Assembly: GCA_031414695.1 (NCBI GenBank)
Contig: JANNWG010000063.1
Span: 1-49,953, forward strand
Length of the DNA: 49,953 bases
DNA from: UKL13-2 sp031414695
Lineage (GTDB): Bacteria > Pseudomonadota > Gammaproteobacteria > Burkholderiales > Usitatibacteraceae
Direction: 5' to 3'
Positions within the stretch are counted from its first letter, which is position 1. Each line of letters starts with the position of its first letter. The position numbers and the translations under genes are program-made. A model generated the notes under the pieces. That model was not told the DNA's origin and ran no database searches. It worked only from the letters and a program-made list of their open reading frames with translations. Positions 18,032 to 27,067 of the stretch are shown one piece after another.

Positions 18032-18169
18032 CTAGCAGTAATGGATGAAGTAGTGATGGTGTTTAATCACCGATACCTTCAGCCCTTGCGCTTTAAACAA
18101 GGGAAGAACGTGCTCCCGCAAGGTCGTATTGCCCATGCCGGAATGCCCTGCGATACCGAATACGCGCAT
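18032..18169 (-). pseudogene. mobB: Remnant of mobB (molybdopterin-guanine dinucleotide biosynthesis)
   Basis: Starting 1 bp after the tetR stop, this frame encodes MRVFGIAGHSGMGNTTLREH and continues to LKVSVIKHHH, then stops after 45 residues. MobB proteins of about 165 residues begin with the same plan: an F-x-I-x-G-x-S-G-x-G-K-T-T P-loop followed by a V-I-K-H-x-H-H segment. Here the essential P-loop Lys is Asn, the HHxFDxD part is degraded (HHHYFIHYC), and the rest of the gene is missing. It is therefore a truncated, inactive fragment. Its place beside a molybdoenzyme gene supports the identity. Confidence 0.75.
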
Positions 18170-18170
18170 T

Positions 18171-18758
18171 TTAGCTCCGCTCAATGGTTTGGGTCGGCTT
18201 GGTATTGCTGATTAGTTGCTCACCCGCTTGGCGAACAGCCTTCAAGAGCTCTCTTTGCAGCGTCTCACTTTGCATGGCCCTTGCCAGCATGACCGCACCT
18301 ACGTTTTGTGCCATGACAGCCCAAGCTGTGTTGGCATCTCCAGTGATTGCATTGACGTTTTCGTGAATGGCCTTAACACCCTTCTCGAAAGCCAACCTGA
18401 CTTCACTATCAGCCCGCCCAATCTCGGGTGTCAGGGAGGGCAGCAGGCAACCCATACTTGGATGCTGAACGTGGCTGAGGTTCAGGTAGCCTGCAAGGGC
18501 GCGCGACACCTGTGTCGGGTCAGCCGAATCGACAGCGCCATACATATCCGCAGTACGGATTAGTTCGGCTTTGATCATAGTTACGAACAAGTCCGACTTG
18601 CCGCCGAAGTGCTTATACAAAGAGCCCGTCGTCACACCTGCTGCGGCAGCCAAATCTGCCATGCCGCTACTAGTAAAGCCATGCTGCTTGGCGTGACGCC
18701 CGCTGGCATCTACCAGTTTGGCGCGTGCTTGCTCTTTGTAATCAGATGGGTAACGCAT
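18171..18758 (-). CDS. TetR/AcrR family transcriptional regulator
   Basis: A 195-residue repressor-type regulator. The N-terminal HTH (about residues 29-50) reads MADLAAAAGVTTGSLYKHFG, the TetR hallmark ending in YxxF. The C-terminal part contains GCLLPSLTPEIGR, typical of a TetR subgroup with a ligand-binding domain of the TetR_C family. It is divergent from the molybdopterin oxidoreductase across about 100 bp and probably controls it. A mobB remnant follows 1 bp after its stop, so tetR-mobB was once an operon. Confidence 0.9.
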   Translation of the reverse strand: MRYPSDYKEQARAKLVDASGRHAKQHGFTSSGMADLAAAAGVTTGSLYKHFGGKSDLFVTMIKAELIRTADMYGAVDSADPTQVSRALAGYLNLSHVQHPSMGCLLPSLTPEIGRADSEVRLAFEKGVKAIHENVNAITGDANTAWAVMAQNVGAVMLARAMQSETLQRELLKAVRQAGEQLISNTKPTQTIERS

Positions 18759-18779
18759 GAGGCTTCTCTAAATTTTTTG

Positions 18780-18809
18780 TTGACACAACTTCAGCGGACA
18801 GATTAGGAT
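18780..18809 (+). promoter_or_regulatory. Candidate promoter of the molybdoenzyme gene, possible TetR target
   Basis: TTGACA at 18780-18785 and TAGGAT at 18804-18809 are separated by 18 bp. They lie in the tetR/oxidoreductase divergent space, 50 bp before the chosen ATG. The operator itself was not identified. Confidence 0.45.
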
Positions 18810-18858
18810 AACAATCACTACCCAATAAATCAACCCATTTTTTTAGGACGTGATCGCC

Positions 18859-21165
18859 ATGGAAACTACAAAGTCAGACGATTGGAAAAAAACCGCCTGC
18901 ATCATTTGTTCCATCAATTGCGGCCTAGAAATCAAAACGGAGGGGGGCCGCATCACCAAGATCAAGGGTGACAAGGCCAACCCCATTTCGCAGGGCTACA
19001 TCTGCGAAAAGTCGCAGCGCATGGACTTCTACCAAAACGGTGCTGACCGCATTGATTCGCCTAAGCGACGCAAGTCCGACGGGACTTACGAAAACATTGA
19101 TTGGGAAACCGCTATCCGCGAAATTGCAGAGAAGTTCGAGGCAATCAAGCACCAGCACGGTGGCGAAAGCATTCTGTACTACGGCGGTGGTAGTCAAGGC
19201 AATCATTTGGGTGGTACGTATGCAGATAGCACCATTAAAGCTTTGGGCATCCAATACCGATCCAACGCGTTGGCGCAAGAAAAGACTGGTGAAGGTTGGG
19301 TGCAAGGCAAGATGACCGGCGCTCCAGTGCATGGTGACTTTGATCATTGTGAGGTGGCGGTATTCCTTGGGAAAAATCCTTGGCAGTCCCACGGCTTTGC
19401 ACGCACCCGAGTGATTCTTCGAGAGATTCAAAATGACCCCAATCGCGCCATGATTGTGATTGATCCTCGGCGTACCGAGACGGCCAAGATGGCGGAGTAC
19501 CACCTCGCCGTCAAGCCTGGCACAGATGCATGGTGTCTGTCTGCTCTATCGGCCATTCTGGTGCAAGAAAACCTGATCGCGTCCGCGTGGCTTACTGAAC
19601 ACACCACTGGCTATGAAGCCGTGGAAGCGGTATTGAAACAGATAGACATCCCGCGATACGCAGCCGTATGCGGAGTGGATGAGGCCTTACTTCGGTCCGC
19701 TGCACGCCGCATCGCCAGCGCAAAAAGCGTCTCGATGATTGAAGACCTAGGAGTGCAAATGAATTTGCATTCAACGCTCAACAGCTATTTGAACAGGCTG
19801 GTCTGGCTATTGACAGGTAACTATGCCAAGCTTGGCGCGAACAACGCCTTTGCGCCGCTGCTCAATCTGTCTAACTCCAGCAGAAGCAAATCAAAAATTT
19901 CCAACTCAAACAAGCCTACCGCTCAGCGCAAATGGACACACAGCCCGGTGACCAATTCCAAGGTAATCATGGGCCTGATCCCATGCAATGTGATTCCAGA
20001 TGAAATACTGACTGCACATCCGAAGCGCTTTCGAGCAATGTTTATTGAGAGCGCCAATCCGGTGCACTCTTTGGCAGACAGCCAGCGCATGCGTGAGGCT
20101 CTGCGTGCGCTAGAGTGCAGCGTGGTGATCGACGTCGCGATGACAGAAACCGCTCGACAAGCTGACTATGTGCTGCCCGCCAGCAGCCAGTTTGAAAAGG
20201 CCGAGGCTACCTTCTTCAATTTGGAGTTTCCGCGCAACGGCTTCCAGTTGCGACACCCGCACTTTAGCCCCCGCCCTGGCACTCTGCCTGAAGCAGAAAT
20301 TCACGCACGCCTGCTGGAGGCGATGGGCGAGTTAGACGAGTCCAACTACAGCTTTTTACGCGCGGCAGCGCGTATGGGCCGCACGACATTCGGGTTGGCG
20401 TTCGCCTGGAAATCACTGCGCGACAAAAAGGTGGCGCGGTATGCCCCTGTGGTGCTATTTCGAACATTGGGTCTAAGTCTACCCGCCAACTTAGCGCCAG
20501 CGGCAACCCTTTGGGGAATCAGCCAGCTATATGTCCGAGCGCAGCCTGCAGCCACTAAGGGTGCGGGTTTTGGTGGGCCCTCGCTGCTGGGTGGCAATCG
20601 GCTTTTTGACGCCATCTTGAACAGTCCATCCGGTGTCATCTTTGGTGTCAGCCAATATAGCGACAGCTGGGACGCCGTAAAGTTACCCAACCACAAAATT
20701 AATCTAAACATCACGGAGATGCTGGACGAACTAGCGACGATTGATCGCAAGCTGCCCCACCATCGTCCCGACTATCCCTACATTTTGTCGGCAGGTGAGC
20801 GACGGCCTGAGACAAGTCAAACGTCAATCCGCAACCCTGAATGGATGAAAAAAGGAAACTTCAGCGTGCTGCGGATTCATCCTCAGGATGCCGCCACGCT
20901 GGGGTGCGCCAATGGCGACTGGATTCAAGTCCGTACACCAAGGGGCACAGCGAAAGCCCCCGTTGAACTCGCCGACGAAATGCAGCTTGGCTACGTCTCG
21001 TTGCCCAACGGCCACGGGCTAGACTACACCCGCGCTGACGGCACGATAGACCGCCGAGGTGTCTCATTGAACGAACTCACCAATACGACCGACCGAGACC
21101 CCTACGCGGGCACACCTTGGCACAAGTACGTACCTGTGCACCTTGAACGCGTAACTCCGGCTTAA
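18859..21165 (+). CDS. Molybdopterin oxidoreductase (DMSO reductase superfamily)
   Basis: A 768-residue molybdenum enzyme of the formate dehydrogenase/assimilatory nitrate reductase type. The N-terminal [4Fe-4S] motif is C-I-I-C-S-I-N-C followed by the fourth Cys in GYICEK. The central molybdopterin domains contain VIDPRRTETAKMAEYHLAVKPGTD and IESANPVHSLADSQR, and a complete C-terminal molydopterin-binding domain starts about FSVLRIHPQDAATLG. No Cys or selenocysteine is evident at the usual metal-ligand segment (ALAQEKTGEGW), so the substrate is uncertain. No Tat signal is seen, so it is probably cytoplasmic. ATG 18859 has AGGA 10 nt upstream; GTG 18850 is the alternative. The reading frame is open throughout. 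Confidence 0.85.
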   Translation: METTKSDDWKKTACIICSINCGLEIKTEGGRITKIKGDKANPISQGYICEKSQRMDFYQNGADRIDSPKRRKSDGTYENIDWETAIREIAEKFEAIKHQHGGESILYYGGGSQGNHLGGTYADSTIKALGIQYRSNALAQEKTGEGWVQGKMTGAPVHGDFDHCEVAVFLGKNPWQSHGFARTRVILREIQNDPNRAMIVIDPRRTETAKMAEYHLAVKPGTDAWCLSALSAILVQENLIASAWLTEHTTGYEAVEAVLKQIDIPRYAAVCGVDEALLRSAARRIASAKSVSMIEDLGVQMNLHSTLNSYLNRLVWLLTGNYAKLGANNAFAPLLNLSNSSRSKSKISNSNKPTAQRKWTHSPVTNSKVIMGLIPCNVIPDEILTAHPKRFRAMFIESANPVHSLADSQRMREALRALECSVVIDVAMTETARQADYVLPASSQFEKAEATFFNLEFPRNGFQLRHPHFSPRPGTLPEAEIHARLLEAMGELDESNYSFLRAAARMGRTTFGLAFAWKSLRDKKVARYAPVVLFRTLGLSLPANLAPAATLWGISQLYVRAQPAATKGAGFGGPSLLGGNRLFDAILNSPSGVIFGVSQYSDSWDAVKLPNHKINLNITEMLDELATIDRKLPHHRPDYPYILSAGERRPETSQTSIRNPEWMKKGNFSVLRIHPQDAATLGCANGDWIQVRTPRGTAKAPVELADEMQLGYVSLPNGHGLDYTRADGTIDRRGVSLNELTNTTDRDPYAGTPWHKYVPVHLERVTPA

Positions 21166-21182
21166 CCCACATTGAGAACGCT

Positions 21183-21341
21183 ATGACCCACGTTATGACC
21201 AAAAGCTGCAGCTGCTGCAAATATACTGATTGTGTTGATGTTTGCCCCGTTGATTGCTTTGTCGAAGGACATAACTTTTTGGCTTTTGATCCTGATGGCT
21301 GCAACTCAACCAGCCATTCTTTAGGTCGACGGCAAATGTAG
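21183..21341 (+). pseudogene. fdxA: Truncated ferredoxin gene (fdxA remnant)
   Basis: Seventeen bp after the oxidoreductase gene an ATG opens a 52-codon frame. It matches the N-terminus of 7Fe FdxA-type ferredoxins: KYTDCVDVCPVDCFVEGHNF with the C-x4-C-x3-C-P-x-D-C pattern. After FDPDGC the second cluster block expected in a roughly 110-residue ferredoxin (x-D-C-x-x-C-x-x-E-C-P) is replaced by unrelated residues and a stop. The first cluster ligands are also altered (CSCC instead of CxxC). It is most likely a broken redox partner of the oxidoreductase. Confidence 0.75.
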
Positions 21342-21476
21342 CCGCTCAACATTGTCAATATCATAGGGAAGAAAGTCATTGACTAGCTCTGAGATATCAA
21401 CACCCTCGGCTGTAGCGCGAGCGGCAAGATAACGCTCGACATCCTTATGAAGGTTGATATGCAAGCGAAACACCAC
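21321..21476 (-). CDS. Possible ribbon-helix-helix (CopG-like) protein, partial or remnant
   Basis: A 51-codon frame on the minus strand with a GTG-GTG start reads VVFRLHINLHKDVERYLAAR, then a helix ending in SELVNDFL. The beta-strand-helix-helix pattern resembles CopG/RHH antitoxins. There is no convincing ribosome binding site and no adjacent toxin. Its 3' end overlaps the broken end of the fdxA fragment, so it may be the second side of a recombination junction. Confidence 0.4.
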   Translation of the reverse strand: MVFRLHINLHKDVERYLAARATAEGVDISELVNDFLPYDIDNVERLHLPST

Positions 21477-21606
21477 AGCTGGCCGATAAAATTACTGCGC
21501 ACTACCTTACTGAAATCGTAATGGTCGGATGGTCTTCATCATATTGATTTTACGATTACCATATCAACACGTTACCGTAGCAATGGCAACGCGGTCAAAA
21601 AAATCG

Positions 21607-23073
21607 CTAAAGCGATCTCTGCACCGCACTCAAACAAAGCCCCATTAGCCCCGTACCCGGCAGTAGGCCAACCACCAATACGGCAAAGGCATTCACCGCC
21701 AACGTAGCGCGCATGGTTTGGCTGGCGATGATGGGGTTGGTGTCAATCGGCTCATCCATGTACATGAGTTTGACGATGCGTAAATAGTAGTACGCGCCGA
21801 TGACGCTCATTACTACTGCATAGACAACTAACCATGTATAGCCGACTTGCAGCACCGCTTCTAACACGGCGAGTTTGGCGAAGAAGCCGATGAAGGGTGG
21901 AATGCCTGCCATCGAGAACATCATCGTCAGCATTAATAATGCGATCCACGGCGAGCGAGTGTTTAAGCCTTTGAGATCATCAATGTTATCCGCCTCAAAG
22001 CCTTCGCGCGAGAGCAGCATGATGATGCCGAATGCGCCGAGTGACATCAGCGAATAGCTGATGATGTAGAACATGGATGCGGCGTAGCCGTCTTTTGTGC
22101 CCGCCAAAATACCGAGCAGTAAAAAGCCCATATGCGAAATGGTCGAGTAGGCCAACATACGCTTGATGTTGGTTTGCGCGATGGCGATGATGTTGCCGAC
22201 TGCAAGCGAGGCAACTGCTAAGATGACTAGCATGGTCTGCCACTCACCTGTCGCACCTGCTAATGCATCGCCGAGTATACGAACAAGAAAGCCGAATGCG
22301 GCAATCTTGGAGGCTGAGCCGATGAATAGCGTCATCGGTGTAGGCGCGCCGTGATACACATCTGGCACCCACATGTGAAATGGCACCACGCCTAACTTAA
22401 AGGCTAAGCCTGCCACAACGAAGACTAAGCCAAATGAAATGAGCGGATCATTTGCGCGGGAGAATTCAATTGACTTTGCAACGGCGGAGACATCTAGCGC
22501 GCCTGTCGCGCCATAGACCATTGACATACCGTACAAGAGCAAGCCTGAAGCCAACGCGCCCAAGATGAAGTATTTCATCGCGGCCTCTGTGGAAACCGCT
22601 GAGTCACGGTTGAGTGCGACCATCGCGTAGGTGGAGAGCGCCAAAATCTCTAAGCCTAGATACAGCGTAACGAAATGATTGGCGGATACCATCACCATCA
22701 TGCCGAGTGTGGCAAATAGAAGCAACAAAATAAATTCACCGGTAAATAGTTTGCGCTTTTCTAAATAGTCGCGGCTGTAGATGAGTAGCACGGCAACGCT
22801 TACCAACAATGCGATTTTGAGCACCATCGACATTTGGTCAACCACAAACATATTGGAAAACGCATATTGCGGCGCGCTTGCAATGGCATCCTCTGCTGTA
22901 CGAAACACGCTCACAATGGTCAGCACTAAACCAACAATTGCGCCTAATTGAAGCATGTTGCCGCGCTGCGCTTTTTTGCTAAAAAGATCAAAAAGCATCA
23001 GCACAAAAATGAGGATGAGTAGGCCAATTTCTGGCCTTGCGATTTCAAGATTTAATTGTGCAAGTGTCATCAT
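21607..23073 (-). CDS. nuoN: NADH-quinone oxidoreductase subunit N
   Basis: One of the three antiporter-like, proton-pumping membrane subunits of complex I. At 488 residues with about 14 hydrophobic segments it has the usual size. The conserved LALSTYAMVALNRDS and AFKLGVVPFHMWVPDVYHGAP, with the key Lys and His in the central helices, are present, as is LAYSTISHMGFLLLG. Two adjacent ATGs (23073 and 23070) could serve as the start. It is the last gene of the nuo operon, 9 bp after nuoM. No strong terminator follows. Confidence 0.97.
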   Translation of the reverse strand: MMTLAQLNLEIARPEIGLLILIFVLMLFDLFSKKAQRGNMLQLGAIVGLVLTIVSVFRTAEDAIASAPQYAFSNMFVVDQMSMVLKIALLVSVAVLLIYSRDYLEKRKLFTGEFILLLLFATLGMMVMVSANHFVTLYLGLEILALSTYAMVALNRDSAVSTEAAMKYFILGALASGLLLYGMSMVYGATGALDVSAVAKSIEFSRANDPLISFGLVFVVAGLAFKLGVVPFHMWVPDVYHGAPTPMTLFIGSASKIAAFGFLVRILGDALAGATGEWQTMLVILAVASLAVGNIIAIAQTNIKRMLAYSTISHMGFLLLGILAGTKDGYAASMFYIISYSLMSLGAFGIIMLLSREGFEADNIDDLKGLNTRSPWIALLMLTMMFSMAGIPPFIGFFAKLAVLEAVLQVGYTWLVVYAVVMSVIGAYYYLRIVKLMYMDEPIDTNPIIASQTMRATLAVNAFAVLVVGLLPGTGLMGLCLSAVQRSL

Positions 23074-23082
23074 AATTTATGC

Positions 23083-24570
23083 TTAATTCAACTTGCCAAG
23101 GGCAATATGTTGCAATAGCGCATCTACAGAAACATGCATCACATCTGTAAATGGTTTTGGATAAACGCCCATGAATAAAACGAGTAATGCTAACGAGGCG
23201 AGCATCACCAACTCACGCGAATTGACATCCGTAAGAGCACGCACATTTTCATTGGCAATCTCACCAAAGATAACTCGCTTAACCATCCACAGGGTGTAGG
23301 CCGCACCCAATATCAGCGTTGTAGCGGCAGCAAATGCGTACCAAAAATTCACCTTCATCGCGCCCAAGATGACCATGAATTCACCGACAAAGCCGGACGT
23401 TGCCGGCAAGCCTGAATTCGCCATCGCAAAAAACACCGCAAAGAATGCAAACTTCGGCATGGTATTCACCACGCCACCATAGGCCGATATTTCACGTGAA
23501 TGCACGCGGTCATACAGCACGCCGATACACAAAAACATTGCCGCGGAGATGAAGCCATGCGAAATCATTTGCACCAAGCCGCCCTCGATACCTTGCGAAT
23601 TAAATAAGAAAAATCCGAGCGTGACAAAACCCATGTGCGAGATGGAGGAATACGCCACCAGCTTTTTCATATCCGACTGCGCGAGCGCCACAAAACCGAT
23701 ATACACAATGGCAATCAGCGATAGTGCAATCATCATGCCGGACAACGCATGCGCGGCATCTGGCGCAATAGGCATGTTAAATCGAAGAAAACCATATGCA
23801 CCGATTTTTAGCGTGATCGCTGCCAATATGACAGAGCCGCCGGTGGGCGCTTCGACGTGGGCATCGGGCAACCATGTGTGTACGGGCCACATCGGCACTT
23901 TCACCGCGAATGAGGCAAAGAAGGCTAAGAAAATAAGTATTTGCGCGGTCATGCCGAGCGGCACGCGATGGTAATCGGCAATATCAAAGCTACCGTTGGT
24001 GACGTTGTACAAATAAATCAGCGCGGCCAACATCAATAACGAGCCAAGCAAGGTGTACAAGAAAAATTTCACCGCTGCATAGACACGTCGCGGTCCGCCC
24101 CATATGCCGATAATCAAAAACATCGGAATCAGCATCGCTTCAAAAAAGAGATAAAACAATATCGCATCGGTGGCAACAAATACGCCATTGATGAGGCCCG
24201 ACATGATGAGAAATGCAGCGAGATACTGCGAAACTTTCTCGTCAATGACACGCCATGCCGCAATGATGACCAAGATAGTTGTAAAGCTATTAAGCAACAC
24301 AAATAACATCGAAATACCGTCTACGCCCAACGCATAGTGAATGTTGTAGCGCTGTATCCATGTCAAGCGTTCAACAAACTGCATCGCCGCGCTAGTGTTA
24401 TCAAAGCCTATCCAAAGCGGGATTGCTACAATCAGACCCAGCACGCTTCCAAGAAGTGCCAACATACGCGCGGTGTTTTTTTGTGCATCGCGATGACAAA
24501 ACAAAACGAGAATGCCAACTATTATTGGCACCCAGATGGTCAAACTTAAAAGGTAAGAGCTTGTTTGCAT
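23083..24570 (-). CDS. nuoM: NADH-quinone oxidoreductase subunit M
   Basis: Antiporter-like membrane subunit of complex I, 495 residues. It carries the conserved Glu-containing segment YLFFEAMLIPMFLIIGIWGG, FAVKVPMWPVHTWLPDAHVEAPTGGSV with the pumping Lys, and VAYSSISHMGFVTLG. It lies 11 bp downstream of nuoL on the minus strand, in the conserved L-M-N order. Confidence 0.97.
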   Translation of the reverse strand: MQTSSYLLSLTIWVPIIVGILVLFCHRDAQKNTARMLALLGSVLGLIVAIPLWIGFDNTSAAMQFVERLTWIQRYNIHYALGVDGISMLFVLLNSFTTILVIIAAWRVIDEKVSQYLAAFLIMSGLINGVFVATDAILFYLFFEAMLIPMFLIIGIWGGPRRVYAAVKFFLYTLLGSLLMLAALIYLYNVTNGSFDIADYHRVPLGMTAQILIFLAFFASFAVKVPMWPVHTWLPDAHVEAPTGGSVILAAITLKIGAYGFLRFNMPIAPDAAHALSGMMIALSLIAIVYIGFVALAQSDMKKLVAYSSISHMGFVTLGFFLFNSQGIEGGLVQMISHGFISAAMFLCIGVLYDRVHSREISAYGGVVNTMPKFAFFAVFFAMANSGLPATSGFVGEFMVILGAMKVNFWYAFAAATTLILGAAYTLWMVKRVIFGEIANENVRALTDVNSRELVMLASLALLVLFMGVYPKPFTDVMHVSVDALLQHIALGKLN

Positions 24571-24581
24571 TTATTTTTCGA

Positions 24582-26615
24582 TCAAGCTAGTTTCAAAAAC
24601 ACAATGGTGAGTAATCCGAATACGCCCAAAATCATCCAGAACGCATACGTGTATAGATAGCCTGTTTGCACATGGCGCGCAACGCCAGAGAACCAGCCAA
24701 TCGCTTTCGCCGTACCGTTAACCATAATGCCGTCGATGATGGTAACGTCACCAAATTTCCATAACGCGTGCCCTAATTTGCGTGCGCCGCCAGCAAATAC
24801 GGTTTCGTTAAATTGATCAAGGTAATATTTATTTTCAAGTAGCGTGTTGATGGCGCTAAATTTTTTCTGAATTGCTGCGGGAATATCCGGACGCTTCATG
24901 TAAAAAAACCATGCAAGTGCTACACCTGCCAACGCCATCCAAAATGGTACGGTTTGGAAGCCATGCATCGCCATACCTGCCCAGGTGGTGAAATGGTCAC
25001 GCAAGCCTGCGAGTGAATCATGCGTCGAATACACAACGATGACGCCTTTGAAAAAATCGCCAAATAACATCGGCTGAATGGTTAATAAGCCAATGAATAC
25101 CGATGGGATCGCCAATAACACGAGTGGCACCCAAACAACCCACGGGCTTTCGTGAGGCTTCTCGCCCTTCGCCAAACCATGATGCTCATGATCGTCGCCA
25201 TGATGTTCATCATTTTTATGGTGCGCGTGCATATCGTCGTAGCGCTCTTTACCGTGAAACACCATGAAATACATACGGAACGAATAAAATGCCGTAACAA
25301 ATACGCCAAATACGACCGCCACATACGCGATGCCCGCACCAGGAATCGTGGCGTGCTTCACCGCTTCGATGATGGAATCTTTTGAGTAAAAGCCTGAGAA
25401 AAATGGCGTGCCAATCAAGGCTAGTGAGCCAATCAAGGATGTGATCCACGTAATCTTCATGTACTTCCACGCGCCTCCCATGAAGCGCATGTCTTGATTG
25501 TGATGCATACCCATGATGACAGAGCCTGCGCCTAAAAATAATAGCGCTTTAAAAAACGCGTGTGTCATCAAGTGAAATATCGCGACTGAATAGGCTGATA
25601 CGCCGAGGGCGACTGTCATATAGCCTAATTGAGAGAGCGTGGAATAAGCGACCACGCGTTTAATGTCGTTTTGCACAATACCTAAAAAGCCCATGAAGAG
25701 CGCTGTGATCGCGCCGATGATGAGTACAAATGACAATGCCGTTTCAGACATTTCAAATAGCGGCGACATACGTGCGACTAAGAAAATACCGGCTGTCACC
25801 ATTGTTGCCGCATGAATCAACGCTGATATTGGTGTGGGACCTTCCATCGAGTCTGGCAGCCAGACGTGCAGAGGAAATTGCGCTGACTTTCCCATAGCGC
25901 CAATAAAGAGCCCAATACAAATCGCGGTGATGAGCGACCATTCCCAACCCGGTATTGGCGAGATGATGGTGTCTTTGAAGTTTGCCGCTAACGCAAAGGT
26001 CGCTTTGTAATCAAGTGTGCCGAAGTAGGCAAAGATGAGTCCGATGCCGATTAAAAATCCAAAGTCACCGACACGATTGACCAAGAACGCCTTGAGGTTG
26101 GCCTTAATCGCGGTAGGTCGTTTGTACCAAAAGCCGATGAGCAAATATGAGACTAATCCGACCGCTTCCCAGCCAAAGAAAAGTTGCAAGAAATTATTTG
26201 ACATCACCAGCATCAACATCGCAAACGTGAAGAGCGAGATGTAGGAGAAGAAACGCGTGTAGCCGTCGTCGTCTTTCATATAGCCGATGGTGTAGATATG
26301 CACCATGAGCGAAACGAATGTGACCACCATCATCATGGTTGCGGTCAACGAATCAACTAAAAACCCAATCTCAAAACGAATGCCATCCGTCACTAGCCAA
26401 GTGTAAATTGAGCCATTAAATGTTTTGCCCGCCAGCACATCTTGAAAAACAAAACACGACAAAACAAATGCGCCGAGGACGCCTAGGATCGCCACGCTAT
26501 GCGCGAACATGCGACCCATCGCATGTCCAAAATTTGGTGCGATAAAGCCAGCCAAGATGGCGCCGATCATCGGCAGCAACGGTATGGCAAGTAGGGCTAA
26601 TTTATTTTCGATCAT
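24582..26615 (-). CDS. nuoL: NADH-quinone oxidoreductase subunit L
   Basis: The largest membrane subunit of complex I, 677 residues, distal in the membrane arm and carrying the long lateral helix that spans to NuoJ/K. Conserved blocks FFGWEAVGLVSYLLIGFWY, GKSAQFPLHVWLPDSMEGPTP and VAYSTLSQLGYM are present. A His-rich loop (HAHHKNDEHHGDDHEHHG, about residues 455-475) precedes the C-terminal part. ATG 26615 begins IENKLALLAIPLLP. The 88-bp gap after nuoK is larger than most in the operon. Confidence 0.97.
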   Translation of the reverse strand: MIENKLALLAIPLLPMIGAILAGFIAPNFGHAMGRMFAHSVAILGVLGAFVLSCFVFQDVLAGKTFNGSIYTWLVTDGIRFEIGFLVDSLTATMMMVVTFVSLMVHIYTIGYMKDDDGYTRFFSYISLFTFAMLMLVMSNNFLQLFFGWEAVGLVSYLLIGFWYKRPTAIKANLKAFLVNRVGDFGFLIGIGLIFAYFGTLDYKATFALAANFKDTIISPIPGWEWSLITAICIGLFIGAMGKSAQFPLHVWLPDSMEGPTPISALIHAATMVTAGIFLVARMSPLFEMSETALSFVLIIGAITALFMGFLGIVQNDIKRVVAYSTLSQLGYMTVALGVSAYSVAIFHLMTHAFFKALLFLGAGSVIMGMHHNQDMRFMGGAWKYMKITWITSLIGSLALIGTPFFSGFYSKDSIIEAVKHATIPGAGIAYVAVVFGVFVTAFYSFRMYFMVFHGKERYDDMHAHHKNDEHHGDDHEHHGLAKGEKPHESPWVVWVPLVLLAIPSVFIGLLTIQPMLFGDFFKGVIVVYSTHDSLAGLRDHFTTWAGMAMHGFQTVPFWMALAGVALAWFFYMKRPDIPAAIQKKFSAINTLLENKYYLDQFNETVFAGGARKLGHALWKFGDVTIIDGIMVNGTAKAIGWFSGVARHVQTGYLYTYAFWMILGVFGLLTIVFLKLA

Positions 26616-26703
26616 GATTACGACTGATTAACCAATAATTATTTACAAACTCTAATATAGACGGCTGTTTTCAGGCATAAATACTCGAAAACGCTCACCA
26701 ACA

Positions 26704-27009
26704 CTAGCCTTTTAATGTTCCAATATCTTCTACATTGATACTCTTTAGGTTGCGAAAAAGAATCACCAATATTGCTAAACCAATGGCTGACTCTGCTGCT
26801 GCAACGGTGAGAATAAAAAATACAAACACTTGACCATTCAAATCTTGCAGGTGATGTGAGAAAGCAATGAAATTCATATTCACCGCGAGCAGCATCAGCT
26901 CAATTGACATGAGCAGCACAATCAAATTTTTACGATTCAGAAATATGCCCGCCATCGAAATCGAAAACAAAATGGCCGATAGCACAAGGTAGTGGGATAA
27001 GGTAATCAA
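26704..27009 (-). CDS. nuoK: NADH-quinone oxidoreductase subunit K
   Basis: Small three-helix membrane subunit of complex I, 101 residues. IFLNRKNLIVLLMSIELMLLAVN contains the conserved helix-2 Glu (in the motif SIELML), and the last helix AAAESAIGLAILV carries the second conserved Glu. The start is TTG at 27009, with GGAG 6 nt upstream; no ATG gives a family-like N-terminus. It lies 58 bp after nuoJ. Confidence 0.95.
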   Translation of the reverse strand: MITLSHYLVLSAILFSISMAGIFLNRKNLIVLLMSIELMLLAVNMNFIAFSHHLQDLNGQVFVFFILTVAAAESAIGLAILVILFRNLKSINVEDIGTLKG

Positions 27010-27067
27010 CGCAGACTCCGTGATGTGCGACTTATTTTTATTGTGGTCATGATGGTCACATTACCCA

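Noticed and set aside
18005..18211. Plus-strand 68-codon frame before tetR
   Set aside because: It is opposite to the mobB remnant and the end of tetR, which explain the sequence better.
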